Source of the DNA: Streptomyces sp. NBC_01591
Lineage (GTDB): Bacteria > Actinomycetota > Actinomycetes > Streptomycetales > Streptomycetaceae
NCBI RefSeq assembly: GCF_035918155.1
Contig: NZ_CP109327.1
Span: forward strand, 7,316,001 to 7,380,000
Length of the DNA: 64,000 nucleotides
Direction of reading: 5' to 3'
In this document: piece after piece, positions 40,915-49,059 of the stretch
How the letters are laid out: every line of letters begins with the position of its first letter
Position numbering within the stretch: the stretch's first letter is position 1
Notes under the pieces: model-generated
What the model was told of the DNA's origin: nothing
Database searches by the model: none
The model's input: the letters and a program-made list of their open reading frames with translations, nothing else
Program-made: the position numbers and the translations under genes

Positions 40915-42183
40915 CTACCGTGCCTGCTGCTCGTACCCCACGAGCCGGACGCAGACGGCGAGCCCCGCGATCGCCTGCTCCAGCTCCGTGAGCCCCGGGT
41001 AGCTGGGCGCGATCCGGATGACCGCGTCGCGCGGGTCGTCGCCGTACGGGTGCGTGGCGCCGGCCGGGGTCAGCACGATGCCCGCCTCGGCGGCACGGCG
41101 CACGACCTCCTTGGCGCAGCCGTCCGGCACCTCCAGGGTGACGAAGTACCCGCCCTTGGGCGAGGTCCAGGCCGCGAGCCCGGTACCGCCGAGCTCGGCG
41201 TCCAGGATCCGGGCCACCACCTCGAACTTGGGCTGCAGCAGGGCGCGCTGGCGCTCCATGTGGCCCCGCACCCCGTCGGCGTCCCGCAGGAACAGGACGT
41301 GCCGCAGCTGGTTCACCTTGTCCGGGCCGATCGAACGCTTGGCGTTGTTGCCGAGCAGCCACTGGAGGTTCGCCGTCGACGAACCGAAGAACGCGACGCC
41401 CGCGCCCGCCGCGGTGATCTTCGAGGTGGAGCCGAACACGAACGCCCGGTCCGGGTTCCCGGCCTCGCCACAGGCGCCGAGCAGATCGGCGATCTCGACG
41501 GGTTCGTCGGTGAGGTGGTGGGCGGCGTAGGCGTTGTCCCAGAAGATCCGGAAGTCGGGAGCGGCGGTGCTCATGGAGGCGAGCCGGGCCACGGTCGCGT
41601 CGCTGTAGCAGACGCCGTCCGGGTTGCTGTACTTCGGCACACACCAGATGCCCTTGATCGCCGGGTCCTCGGCGACGAGCCGCTCCACGACCTCCATGTC
41701 CGGACCCTCGGCGGTCATCGGCACCGGGATCATGTCGATCCCGAACCGCTCGCAGAGCGCGAAGTGCCGGTCGTAGCCGGGTACCGGACACAGGAACGCG
41801 ATCCGCTCCTGATCCACCCAGCGCGACTCGGCGCCGGGCAGCACGCTCAGCAGGGCGTGCACCAGACAGTCGTGCATCAGCTCAAGGCTGGAGTTCCCGG
41901 CCGCGAGCAGCTGGCCGGCCGGCACCTGGAGCACCCCGGCGAAGATCTCCCGGAGCTCGGGCAGTCCCTGCAGCCCGCCGTAGTTGCGTACGTCCGTGCC
42001 GTCGGCGGAGGTGTGCCGCCCGCCGGGCAGGCTCAGCAGGTCCTCGGAGAGGTCGAGCTGCTCGGGGGCGGGCTTGCCCCGGGTGAGGTCGAGCGAGAGC
42101 CCGAGTCCCGCCAGGTCCTGGTAGTCCTGACGGGCCCGGTCGAGGAGCCCGGACAGGGCGTCGGGGCTCAGCTCGGTGGTCAT
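40915..42183 (-). CDS. Class I aminotransferase of the MocR-type aminotransferase family
   Basis: A 422-residue PLP-dependent enzyme (PF12897-like). PLP lysine lies in RAFVFGSTSKITAAGAGVAF. Further marks are LGLSLDLTRGKPAPEQLDLS at the N-terminus, NYGGLQGLPELREIFAGVLQ, AAGNSSLELMHDCLVHALLS and ERIAFLCPVPGYDRHFALCE, then PNPDG-type loop (SNPDGVCYSD) and SPKGGYFVTLEVPDGCAKEV. All main parts are there. Likely an amino acid/2-oxoacid transaminase; substrate unknown. ATG 42183 with AGGAAAC upstream on the minus strand. The next gene on this strand is the Rieske oxygenase; cotranscription is likely. Confidence 0.85.
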   Translation of the reverse strand: MTTELSPDALSGLLDRARQDYQDLAGLGLSLDLTRGKPAPEQLDLSEDLLSLPGGRHTSADGTDVRNYGGLQGLPELREIFAGVLQVPAGQLLAAGNSSLELMHDCLVHALLSVLPGAESRWVDQERIAFLCPVPGYDRHFALCERFGIDMIPVPMTAEGPDMEVVERLVAEDPAIKGIWCVPKYSNPDGVCYSDATVARLASMSTAAPDFRIFWDNAYAAHHLTDEPVEIADLLGACGEAGNPDRAFVFGSTSKITAAGAGVAFFGSSTANLQWLLGNNAKRSIGPDKVNQLRHVLFLRDADGVRGHMERQRALLQPKFEVVARILDAELGGTGLAAWTSPKGGYFVTLEVPDGCAKEVVRRAAEAGIVLTPAGATHPYGDDPRDAVIRIAPSYPGLTELEQAIAGLAVCVRLVGYEQQAR

Positions 42184-42287
42184 GGTGTTTCCTCTCGCAG
42201 GTGCCGCTCGGATGGGGGCGCCTGCCGAGAATACAAACCGGCGCGGAGGACCATTGGCCCGGGAGCCCGGAGCCCGGTGCCCGGACC

Positions 42288-42335
42288 GGGATCAAAGCAC
42301 GCGGACCCGTTGTCGGTGCCGCGTGCTTTGATCCC
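42288..42335. repeat. Perfect 17-base inverted repeat
   Basis: GGGATCAAAGCACGCGG (42288-42304) and CCGCGTGCTTTGATCCC (42319-42335) pair without mismatch around a 14-base loop, five bases before the start of a broken gene and 105 bases before the aminotransferase start. It could be a terminator or an operator; a short inverted repeat element left by transposition is another option. Confidence 0.6.
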
Positions 42336-42339
42336 CGGT

Positions 42340-42722
42340 ATGACAGACCGGGCTTCCTTCCCCGGTTCTTCGGTGCCGGCCGGCCTGGGCCCGGATCGAC
42401 GCCTGGCTCCGCACACACGCCCCGGAGTCCTGCGACCTGCTCGCACCGCCCGCGGACCCGGCCGCGGTGGAGGAGGCGCAGGTCAGGATGGGGCTGCGGT
42501 TCCCGCCCGATCTGCTGGCCTCGCTCGCCTGAAGGCGAGGGATGGCCGTCCCCGGCCGCCTACCTCGAAGAGGTCGCCGACGTGCTGGAGCGCGGCGGTG
42601 TGATCGGCGGATACCGGGCGCCCTTCCTGACCGCCGACGGCGAGCTGTGGTGGGACTCCAAGGACAGCCATGAACTGAACGGCGAACCCCTGACCCCCGC
42701 CCCCACCATGCCCACCGCCTGA
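42340..42722 (+). pseudogene. SMI1/KNR4-type gene, broken
   Basis: Three damaged pieces of one gene. The start ATG 42340 reads MTDRASFPGSSVPAG and runs out of frame. In another frame comes WARIDAWLRTHAPESCDLLA with PADPAAVEEAQVRMGLRFPP and DLLASLA followed by a stop, the typical N-terminal part of SMI1/KNR4 immunity-type proteins. After a gap of what should be 70-90 residues, the last frame gives WPSPAAYLEEVADVLERGG and ADGELWWDSKDSHELNGEP, the usual C-terminal part. Thus at least one frameshift and an internal deletion. Such proteins are often immunity factors against contact-dependent toxins; this copy cannot work. Confidence 0.65.
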
Positions 42723-42821
42723 CCGGCTGGGCGTGTGGACCGCACGGGTGTGAAACATGATCGACTCCGCCGGTTCACGGCGATGGTCTTGCCCCGCTGT
42801 GTGACGGGGCTTACGTTCTCC

Positions 42822-42847
42822 TCTACGCACGTGTCTACGGGCGTAGA
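42822..42847 (+). promoter_or_regulatory. Operator TCTACG-N2-CGTAGA before the pyrimidine cluster
   Basis: TCTACG-GG-CGTAGA (42834-42847) is a perfect 6-base palindrome 43 bases before the start of the nitrilase-family gene. A further TCTACG half-site lies at 42822-42827. The same palindrome, also with an upstream extra half-site, occurs at 45889-45902. Shared sites before the two units of one pathway point to a common regulator, perhaps of the GntR or similar dimeric type. The regulator is not in the window. Confidence 0.6.
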
Positions 42848-42889
42848 AACGCGTTGAGGCTCTCTGACGCCGCGTCGAAGGAGCAGCTC

Positions 42890-43732
42890 ATGTCCCAAGT
42901 CGTACGCGCCGCACTCGTCCAGGCGACCTGGACCGGCGACACCGAATCCATGATCGCCAAGCATGAGGAGCATGCACGCGAGGCCGCCCGTCAGGGCGCG
43001 AAGATCATCGGTTTCCAGGAGGTGTTCAACGCCCCCTACTTCTGCCAGGTGCAGGATCCCGAGCACTACCGCTGGGCCGAGGCCGTCCCGGACGGGCCGA
43101 CCGTCCGCCGGATGCAGGAACTCGCCCGCGAGACCGGCATGGTGATCGTCGTGCCGGTCTTCGAGGTCGAGCAGTCCGGTCTTTACTACAACACCGCCGC
43201 CGTGATCGACGCCGACGGCTCCTATCTCGGCAAGTACCGCAAGCACCACATCCCGCAGGTCAACGGGTTCTGGGAGAAGTACTACTTCAAGCCCGGCAAC
43301 GTCGGCTGGCCGGTCTTCGACACGGCCGTCGGCAAGGTCGGCGTCTATATCTGCTACGACCGGCACTTCCCCGAAGGGTGGCGTCAACTCGGCCTCAACG
43401 GTGCCCAGTTGGTCTACAACCCGTCTGCCACCTCGCGCGGTCTCTCCGGCTATCTCTGGCAGCTGGAACAGCCCGCGTCCGCTGTCGCCAACGAGTACTT
43501 CGTCGCCGCGATCAACCGCGTCGGCCAGGAGGAGTACGGCGACAACGACTTCTACGGAACCAGCTACTTCGTCGACCCGCGTGGCCAGTTCGTCGGTGAG
43601 GTCGCCAGCGACAAGGAGGAGGAACTCGTCGTGCGCGACCTCGACTTCGGTCTCATCGACGAGGTCAGACAGCAGTGGGCGTTCTACCGGGACCGCCGCC
43701 CCGACGCGTACGAAGGACTGGTGGAGCCGTGA
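42890..43732 (+). CDS. Nitrilase-family beta-ureidopropionase / N-carbamoyl amide hydrolase
   Basis: A 280-residue cytoplasmic enzyme hydrolysing N-carbamoyl-beta-amino acids (third step of reductive pyrimidine breakdown) or N-carbamoyl-D-amino acids. The Glu-Lys-Cys triad is visible: E in IIGFQEVFNAPYFCQ, K in GKYRKHHIPQVNGFWEKYYF and C in VGVYICYDRHFPEGWRQLGL. NPSATSRGLSGYLWQLEQPA completes the fold. ATG 42890 follows AAGGAGCAGCTC. The GTG of the next gene overlaps its stop (GTGA). Its promoter region carries the shared TCTACG palindrome. Confidence 0.9.
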   Translation: MSQVVRAALVQATWTGDTESMIAKHEEHAREAARQGAKIIGFQEVFNAPYFCQVQDPEHYRWAEAVPDGPTVRRMQELARETGMVIVVPVFEVEQSGLYYNTAAVIDADGSYLGKYRKHHIPQVNGFWEKYYFKPGNVGWPVFDTAVGKVGVYICYDRHFPEGWRQLGLNGAQLVYNPSATSRGLSGYLWQLEQPASAVANEYFVAAINRVGQEEYGDNDFYGTSYFVDPRGQFVGEVASDKEEELVVRDLDFGLIDEVRQQWAFYRDRRPDAYEGLVEP

Positions 43733-45012
43733 GCAGCCTGCACCATCGCCATCTCGCCGTCAGCCCCGACTGGCTGGCGCTCTATTACAAGCACCCCTTG
43801 GAGATCACCCACGGCGAGGGCCGCCACGTCTGGGACGCCGACGGGAGGCGTTACCTCGACTTCTTCGGCGGCATCCTCACCACCATGACCGCCCACGCCC
43901 TGCCCGAGGTGACCAAGGCGGTCAGCGAGCAGGCCGGCCGGATCATCCACTCGTCCACGCTCTACCTCAACCGGCCGATGGTCGAGCTGGCCGAACGCAT
44001 CGCCACGCTCTCCGGTATCCCGGACGCCAGGGTCTTCTTCACCACCTCCGGTACCGAGGCCAACGACACGGCGCTGCTGCTCGCCACCACGTACTGCAGG
44101 TCGAACCAGATCCTCGCGATGCGCAACAGTTACCACGGCCGGTCGTTCTCCGCCGTCGCCATCACGGGCAACAACGCCTGGTCGCCGACCAATCTGTCGC
44201 CGTTGCAGACGCTGTACGTGCACGGCGGCGTCCGTACCCGGGGGCCGTACGCGCACCTGAGTGACGCGGAGTTCATCGAGGCGTGTGTCGCCGATCTGGA
44301 GGACCTGCTCGGGCACACCCGGGCACCGGCCGCCCTGATCGCCGAACCCATCCAGGGCGTCGGGGGATTCACCTCGCCGCCCGACGGCCTCTACGCGGCG
44401 TTCCGCCGGGTCCTGGACAGGCACGGCGTCCTGTGGATCTCCGACGAGGTACAGACCGGCTGGGGCCGCTCCGGCGAACACTTCTGGGGGTGGCAGGCGC
44501 ACGGCGAGAACGGTCCGCCGGACATCCTCACCTTCGCCAAGGGCATCGGCAACGGCATGTCGATCGGCGGTGTCGTGGCCCGTGCCGGCGTCATGAACTG
44601 CCTGGACGCCAACTCCATTTCGACGTTCGGCGGTTCCCCGGTCACCATGGCGGCCGGTCTCGCCAACCTCTCCTACCTCCTCGAACACGACCTGCAGGGC
44701 AACGCCCGGCGCGTCGGCGGTCTGCTGATCGAGCGGCTCCGTGCGATCGGCGCGGGTTCGGAGTGCGTACGGGAGGTGCGCGGCCGGGGTTTGATGATCG
44801 GCATCGAGCTGGTGAAGCCCGGCACCGACGAGGCGAACCCGGAGGCGGCAGCGGCCGTACTCGAAGCGGCCCGCGAGGGCGGTCTGCTCATCGGCAAGGG
44901 CGGCGGCCACAACACCAGCGTGCTGCGGATCGCGCCACCGCTCTCGCTGACCATCCCGGAGGCGGAGGAGGGCGCGGAGATCCTGGCCGAGGCGCTCCGG
45001 TCGGTGGGCTGA
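43729..45012 (+). CDS. Class III aminotransferase (beta-alanine/AGXT2 type)
   Basis: A 427-residue PLP enzyme. The PLP lysine lies in PPDILTFAKGIGNGMSIGGV; the cofactor pocket GTEANDTALLLATTYCRSNQ, MRNSYHGRSFSAVAITGNNA and LWISDEVQTGWGRSGEHFWG are complete. This subgroup (YYKHPLEITHGEGRHVWDAD near the N-terminus) goes with beta-alanine/3-aminoisobutyrate:pyruvate or glyoxylate transaminases, so it takes up the amine made by the upstream hydrolase. GTG 43729 overlaps the hydrolase stop, so the two are coupled. A strong hairpin follows. Confidence 0.88.
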   Translation: MSSLHHRHLAVSPDWLALYYKHPLEITHGEGRHVWDADGRRYLDFFGGILTTMTAHALPEVTKAVSEQAGRIIHSSTLYLNRPMVELAERIATLSGIPDARVFFTTSGTEANDTALLLATTYCRSNQILAMRNSYHGRSFSAVAITGNNAWSPTNLSPLQTLYVHGGVRTRGPYAHLSDAEFIEACVADLEDLLGHTRAPAALIAEPIQGVGGFTSPPDGLYAAFRRVLDRHGVLWISDEVQTGWGRSGEHFWGWQAHGENGPPDILTFAKGIGNGMSIGGVVARAGVMNCLDANSISTFGGSPVTMAAGLANLSYLLEHDLQGNARRVGGLLIERLRAIGAGSECVREVRGRGLMIGIELVKPGTDEANPEAAAAVLEAAREGGLLIGKGGGHNTSVLRIAPPLSLTIPEAEEGAEILAEALRSVG

Positions 45013-45044
45013 GTCCGGTGGGCTGAGTTCGGTGGGTCGAGCGG

Positions 45045-45081
45045 CGGCCGGGCCCCGGCCGGTGGTTCCGGGGCCTGGCCG
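45045..45081. terminator. Terminator after the aminotransferase
   Basis: CGGCCGGGCCCCGG (45045-45058) and CCGGGGCCTGGCCG (45068-45081) pair over 14 bases with one G-T. Just before it, at 45001-45036, a 15-base unit (CGGTGGGCTGAGT) is repeated two to three times across the stop codon. Confidence 0.7.
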
Positions 45082-45086
45082 TTCGG

Positions 45087-45687
45087 TCAGCCCCGGTGGC
45101 CGGTGGGGCGGGTGAGGTCCAGGGAGTGAACCGGGTCGAGCTCGCCGTAGTACGCGAGGTGCTTGTAGCGCACATCGGTGACGGCCAGCGTGGCCTCGGC
45201 GACGCCCCGGCGCACCGTTGCCCTGAAGCGGACCGAGCCGTCCTTGCAGCGAGGGGCGCAGCGCGTCGAAGGCGTCCGGCTTCAGCTCGGCGAGCGAGGT
45301 GCCGTCGAGGTTCCAGGCGGGGTCGGTGGCGACGCCCTCGTGGCGCAGGACCGTGGGCGCGATATCGGTGATCCTGACGTCGTCGCGTACCGAACCGGGC
45401 TGAATGCCCCTGCCCTGGGCGATCACGAACGTGCCGCGCTCCAGCGGGGTGTTGCCGCCGTGTCCGCCGGTGGGGGTGTGGCCGTGGTCGGCGGTGACGA
45501 CGACGAGCCAGTCCTCCTTCGCGTACGTCGGCCGTGAGGTCACGGCGTCGAGCAGCCGGCCGATCTGGGCGTCGGCGGTGTTCAGGGCCGTGAGGTACGT
45601 GATCCTCCGGGATCGGTCGGTGGACACCGGACCTCGGGGGCGTCCGGTGATGTGTCCGAGGCTCGCCGTCGGTGGTGATCGGACCAC
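45087..45687 (-). pseudogene. Truncated and frameshifted type I phosphodiesterase/phosphatase
   Basis: Minus strand. The first 125 residues (ITYLTALNTADAQIGRLLDA, WLVVVTADHGHTPTGGHGGN, TPLERGTFVIAQGRGI, VRITDIAPTVLRHEGVATDP) are the metal-binding C-terminal half of an alkaline-phosphatase-superfamily enzyme: Asp-His in TADHGH and His in GGHGGN. A frame shift near the stretch DALRPSLQ moves the rest to another frame: KDGSVRFRATVRRGVAEATL, AVTDVRYKHLAYYGELDPVH, stop at 45087. The whole N-terminal half, including the nucleophile Thr/Ser, is missing. So it is a decayed gene. Confidence 0.7.
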
Positions 45688-45863
45688 GCCACGTATGGGA
45701 CGGGCGCGTGAACCGTACTCAACATTTGGACCAGACCCGTAATCATTCTGTTATTCAGTGCTGGTCATCGTCGTCGCTGTGGGCCGGTGGAGTGCCGGGC
45801 GGATGAAACAGAAACGTCTTCAGCGGTTGGCGGCGGCGGTATTGCCACAGTGGGTAACTCGCT

Positions 45864-45903
45864 TCTACGTTCTTCATCACGCACCTTGTCTACGTGCGTA
45901 GAC
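45864..45903 (+). promoter_or_regulatory. Second TCTACG-N2-CGTAGA operator
   Basis: GTCTACG-TG-CGTAGAC (45888-45903) is a perfect 7-base palindrome 28 bases before the ribosome-binding region of the dihydropyrimidinase scar, with an extra TCTACG half-site at 45864-45869. It matches the site at 42834-42847. The gap 45688-45930 therefore holds the promoter of the second unit of the pyrimidine cluster. Confidence 0.6.
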
Positions 45904-45930
45904 CCATTCCGCCGCAGTGAGGAGGGGTAC

Positions 45931-46014
45931 ATGAGCCGCACCGTCATCCACGGTGGTCTCGTCACTTTCGGTGACACCTTCGTGCCGCGCTCCACCTGCC
46001 AGTACCTGGGCTGA
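45931..46014 (+). pseudogene. Internal-deletion scar of the native dihydropyrimidinase
   Basis: An 84-base frame with an excellent ribosome binding site (GAGGAGGGG) and start, coding 27 residues. The first eleven, MSRTVIHGGLV, match the N-terminus of the full enzyme at 47160 (MARTLITGGLV); the last ten, VPRSTCQYLG, match its C-terminal LPRGIGQYTN and the usual RSTCQYL end of Streptomyces dihydropyrimidinases as I remember them. Only six residues (TFGDTF) lie between. So about 1.3 kb of coding DNA seems to have been removed in frame, keeping start, stop and coupling to the next gene 46 bases on. The operator is kept as well. Confidence 0.65.
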
Positions 46015-46060
46015 ACCACCCCGGAACCTCATCGCACCCAATCGAACTCGGAGGTCACGA

Positions 46061-47074
46061 GTGGACTTCGGACTTGTCCTGCAGACCGACCCGCCCGCGT
46101 CACAGGTGGTGGGACTCATGCGCCGCGCGGAGCGCAACGGCTTCCGCTACGGCTGGACCTTCGACTCCGCCGTCCTCTGGCAGGAGCCCTTCGTCATCTA
46201 CAGCCAGATCCTGGAGCACACCAGCACGCTCCACGTCGGCCCGATGGTGACCAACCCCGGGACCCGCACATGGGAGGTCACGGCCTCCACCTTCGCCACC
46301 CTCAACGACATGTACGGCAACCGGACCGTGTGCGGCATCGGCCGCGGCGACTCCGCCATGCGGGTCGCGGGCCGCAGCCCCAACACCCTGGCCCGGCTCG
46401 GCGAGGCCATCGACGTCATCCGCGACCTCGCCGAGGGCCGGGAAGCGGTGGTCGACGGCAACCCGATCCGGATCCCCTGGATCGAGAACGGGAAGCTGCC
46501 GGTGTGGATGGCGGCATACGGTCCGAAGGCGCTCGCCCTCGCCGGGCAGAAGGCCGACGGCTTCATCCTCCAGCTCGCCGACCCGTTCCTCACCGAATGG
46601 ATGGTCAAGGCCGTGCGACAGGCCGCGACCGAGGCCGGCCGCGACCCTTCCGCGATCAGGATCTGTGTTGCCGCACCGGCCTACGTCACGGCCGACGACT
46701 CGGCCGAGGCCCTGGCGCACGCCCGCGAGCAATGCCGGTGGTTCGGCGGCATGGTCGGCAACCACGTCGCCGACCTGGTCGCCAAGTACGGCGACCACTC
46801 CGCCATGGTCCCGGACGAGCTCACCGCGTACATCAAGGACCGGCACGGCTACGACTACAGCCACCACGGCCGCGCCGACAACCCGTCCACCGACTTCGTC
46901 CCCGACGAGATCGTCGACCGCTTCTGCCTCCTCGGCCCCGCCGAGGCCCACATCGCCAAACTGCGGGAGCTCCGCGAGCTCGGCGTCGACCAGTTCGCCG
47001 TGTACGCGATGCACGATGCCCGCGAGACCACCATCGACGCGTACGGCTCCGACATCATCCCGGCCTTCGGCTGA
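46061..47074 (+). CDS. F420-type LLM-class oxidoreductase (TIGR03842 family)
   Basis: A 337-residue luciferase-like monooxygenase-fold protein, which in this family is tied to the dihydropyrimidinase cluster. It begins VDFGLVLQTDPPASQVVGLM and has TLHVGPMVTNPGTRTWEVTA, RTVCGIGRGDSAMRVAGRSP and the cofactor segment IPWIENGKLPVWMAAYGPKA, then QKADGFILQLADPFLTEWMV. Probably uses F420H2 or F420; may reduce uracil/thymine or related rings in the first step of reductive breakdown. GTG 46061 follows GGAGGT. Codon use is the normal one of the genome, nearly all G or C at third positions. Confidence 0.85.
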   Translation: MDFGLVLQTDPPASQVVGLMRRAERNGFRYGWTFDSAVLWQEPFVIYSQILEHTSTLHVGPMVTNPGTRTWEVTASTFATLNDMYGNRTVCGIGRGDSAMRVAGRSPNTLARLGEAIDVIRDLAEGREAVVDGNPIRIPWIENGKLPVWMAAYGPKALALAGQKADGFILQLADPFLTEWMVKAVRQAATEAGRDPSAIRICVAAPAYVTADDSAEALAHAREQCRWFGGMVGNHVADLVAKYGDHSAMVPDELTAYIKDRHGYDYSHHGRADNPSTDFVPDEIVDRFCLLGPAEAHIAKLRELRELGVDQFAVYAMHDARETTIDAYGSDIIPAFG

Positions 47075-47159
47075 CACACCGAGCTGCAGTGGCGCATCGG
47101 GCGAGCAAGAACGGTTCATGAGCGAACGCCGTCGATCCGACGAGAATGGAGCAGAAGCA

Positions 47160-48551
47160 ATGGCACGCACTCTCATTACTGGCGGACTGGTGATCACGGC
47201 CTCCGACGAATTGCACGTCGATGTGCTCGTCGACGGTGGCCGCGTCGTGGCCCTTGCCACCCATGACAGTCACGGGTGGGCGGCCGACCATGTCATCGAC
47301 GCTGCCGGGAAGTATGTGATTCCGGGTGGGGTCGACGGTCACACGCATATGGAGATGCCGTTCGGCGGCACGTTCGCTTCCGATACCTTCGAGACCGGTA
47401 CTCGGGCTGCGGCGTGGGGCGGCACGACAACCATCATCGATTTCGCGATCCAGTCCAAGGGCGGGTCTCTCGGTGAAGGACTCGACGCCTGGCACGAGAA
47501 GGCGGATGGAAAGTGCGCGATCGACTACGCGTTCCACATGATCATGTCCGATGTGAACGAGTCCTCGCTCAGAGAGATGGACGGGCTCGTCTCGGCCGGC
47601 GTCACATCGTTCAAGCTCTTCACCGCGTACCCGGGAGTCTTCCTCTCCGACGATGGGCAGATCCTTCGAGCCATGCAGCGCGCCGGTTCGAACGGTGGGC
47701 TCGTGATGACGCATGCGGAGAACGGTCTCGCGATCGACGTGCTCGTGGAGCAGGCGCTGGCACGCGGTGAGAGGGACCCGCGCCACCACGGGGAGGTCCG
47801 CAAGGCGCTGCTCGAAGCGGAGGCGACGCATCGGGTCATCAAGCTGAGCCAAGTGGCCGGTTCCCCCCTCTACGTGGTGCATGTCTCGGCTCAGGAGGCC
47901 GTTGCCGAACTGGCGCGAGCCCGGGACGAGGGGCTTCCCGTGTTCGGTGAGACGTGTCCGCAGTACCTCTTCCTGTCGACCGACAACCTTGCTGAGCCGG
48001 ACTTCGAAGGCGCGAAGTACGTGTGCTCCACTCCGCTGCGGCCGAAGGAGCACCAGGAGGCTCTGTGGCGTGGGTTGCGGACGAACGATCTGCAGGTGGT
48101 GTCCACGGACCATTGCCCGTTCTGCTTCAAGGGGCAGAAGGAGATGGGGCGGGAGGACTTCTCGAAGATCCCGAACGGCATGCCGGGTGTCGAGAACCGA
48201 ATGGACCTGCTGCACCAGGCCGTTGTCGACGGGCATATCAGCCGCCGTCGCTGGATCGAGATCGCCTGCGCCGCGCCTGCTCGCATGTTCGGTCTGTATC
48301 CGAAGAAGGGCACGATCGCTCCGGGCGCGGACGCCGACATCGTGATCTACGACCCGACTGCCGAGCAGATCATCTCCGCCGAGACGCATCACATGAATGT
48401 CGACTACTCGGCCTACGAGGGCAAGCGCGTAACGGGGCGGGTCGAGACCGTGCTGTCGCGCGGGGTTCCAGTGGTCGACAACCGCGCGTACGTGGGGACG
48501 CCGGGGCACGGAATGTACTTGCCGCGGGGCATCGGCCAGTACACGAACTGA
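47160..48551 (+). CDS. Dihydropyrimidinase / D-hydantoinase, probably acquired
   Basis: A 463-residue zinc amidohydrolase that opens dihydrouracil, dihydrothymine or hydantoins to N-carbamoyl amino acids. Ligands: GVDGHTHMEMPFGG (HxH), carboxylated Lys in AGVTSFKLFTAYPG, His in YVVHVSAQEAV and HAENG, Asp in VSTDHCPFCFKGQ. The N-terminus MARTLITGGLVITASDELHV is complete. ATG 47160 has GGAG at 47149-47152 (AATGGAGCAGAAGCA). Codons differ from the neighbours: about a quarter of the first 100 end in A or T, against about one in twenty in the gene before. With the scar of a native gene 1.1 kb upstream and a truncated gene downstream this suggests import from a relative such as another actinomycete. 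Confidence 0.9.
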   Translation: MARTLITGGLVITASDELHVDVLVDGGRVVALATHDSHGWAADHVIDAAGKYVIPGGVDGHTHMEMPFGGTFASDTFETGTRAAAWGGTTTIIDFAIQSKGGSLGEGLDAWHEKADGKCAIDYAFHMIMSDVNESSLREMDGLVSAGVTSFKLFTAYPGVFLSDDGQILRAMQRAGSNGGLVMTHAENGLAIDVLVEQALARGERDPRHHGEVRKALLEAEATHRVIKLSQVAGSPLYVVHVSAQEAVAELARARDEGLPVFGETCPQYLFLSTDNLAEPDFEGAKYVCSTPLRPKEHQEALWRGLRTNDLQVVSTDHCPFCFKGQKEMGREDFSKIPNGMPGVENRMDLLHQAVVDGHISRRRWIEIACAAPARMFGLYPKKGTIAPGADADIVIYDPTAEQIISAETHHMNVDYSAYEGKRVTGRVETVLSRGVPVVDNRAYVGTPGHGMYLPRGIGQYTN

Positions 48552-48669
48552 ATCGGGACGCCGGTGCGCACGGCATGACGTGCTGATGGGGGCCGGGCGG
48601 CCCGGTGGGCCGGGCCGCCCGCTTCGGGGAGCTCAACAGCGGTCGTCCTGCAGGGATTCTGGTCCGACT

Positions 48670-49059
48670 ACGAAGCCGCATGCCCTCCATCGCGAAGACC
48701 CCGCGCCGCCGGGCGCGTTCCATCAGGTCGTACGACTCGCTCCGGTTGATGGCGAACGGCTTCTCGACGAGTACGGAACGTCCAGCAGCGATACAGAGAG
48801 CCGCTGCCCTGTGATGGGCTATGTGCGGCGTGGAGACATGGACGACGTCGATGCTCTCGTCCGAGGCCAGCTCCCCCCAACTCCCGTACGCCCGGGGGAT
48901 ATCGAGCCGATCGGCGAACGCACGCGCCTTCTCGGCGGACCGCGAGCCGACAGCCACCACCTGCGCGTCGGCCAGGCGTTGGAGGCCGCGGGTGAAGTCG
49001 GCGGCCATCTGGCCCGTGGCCAGGATCCCCCAGCGAACCCTCTCCGTCATGGTGGGCAT
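48670..49059 (-). pseudogene. Gfo/Idh/MocA oxidoreductase, 3' part lost
   Basis: Minus strand. The first 130 residues are a normal NAD(P)-binding Rossmann domain: RVRWGILATGQMAADFTRGL, QVVAVGSRSAEKARAFADRL, VVHVSTPHIAHHRAAALCIA, GRSVLVEKPFAINRSESYDL and RGVFAMEGM. The last phrase is followed by RLRSRTRIPAG and then nonsense, Arg/Pro-rich, up to a chance stop at 48370 within the dihydropyrimidinase gene. A complete member has about 330 residues, with the EGM at the start of the catalytic domain, which is missing. The break point near 48670 is probably the right border of the imported dihydropyrimidinase DNA. Confidence 0.75.

Noticed and set aside
45001..45036. Short direct repeats of about 15 bases at the end of the aminotransferase gene
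   Set aside because: Two or three imperfect units across a stop codon; probably slippage, no function suggested.
48370..48669. Continuation of the Gfo/Idh/MocA frame to 48370
   Set aside because: The last 100 codons are Arg/Pro-rich, without similarity to the family, and lie opposite the end of the dihydropyrimidinase gene.
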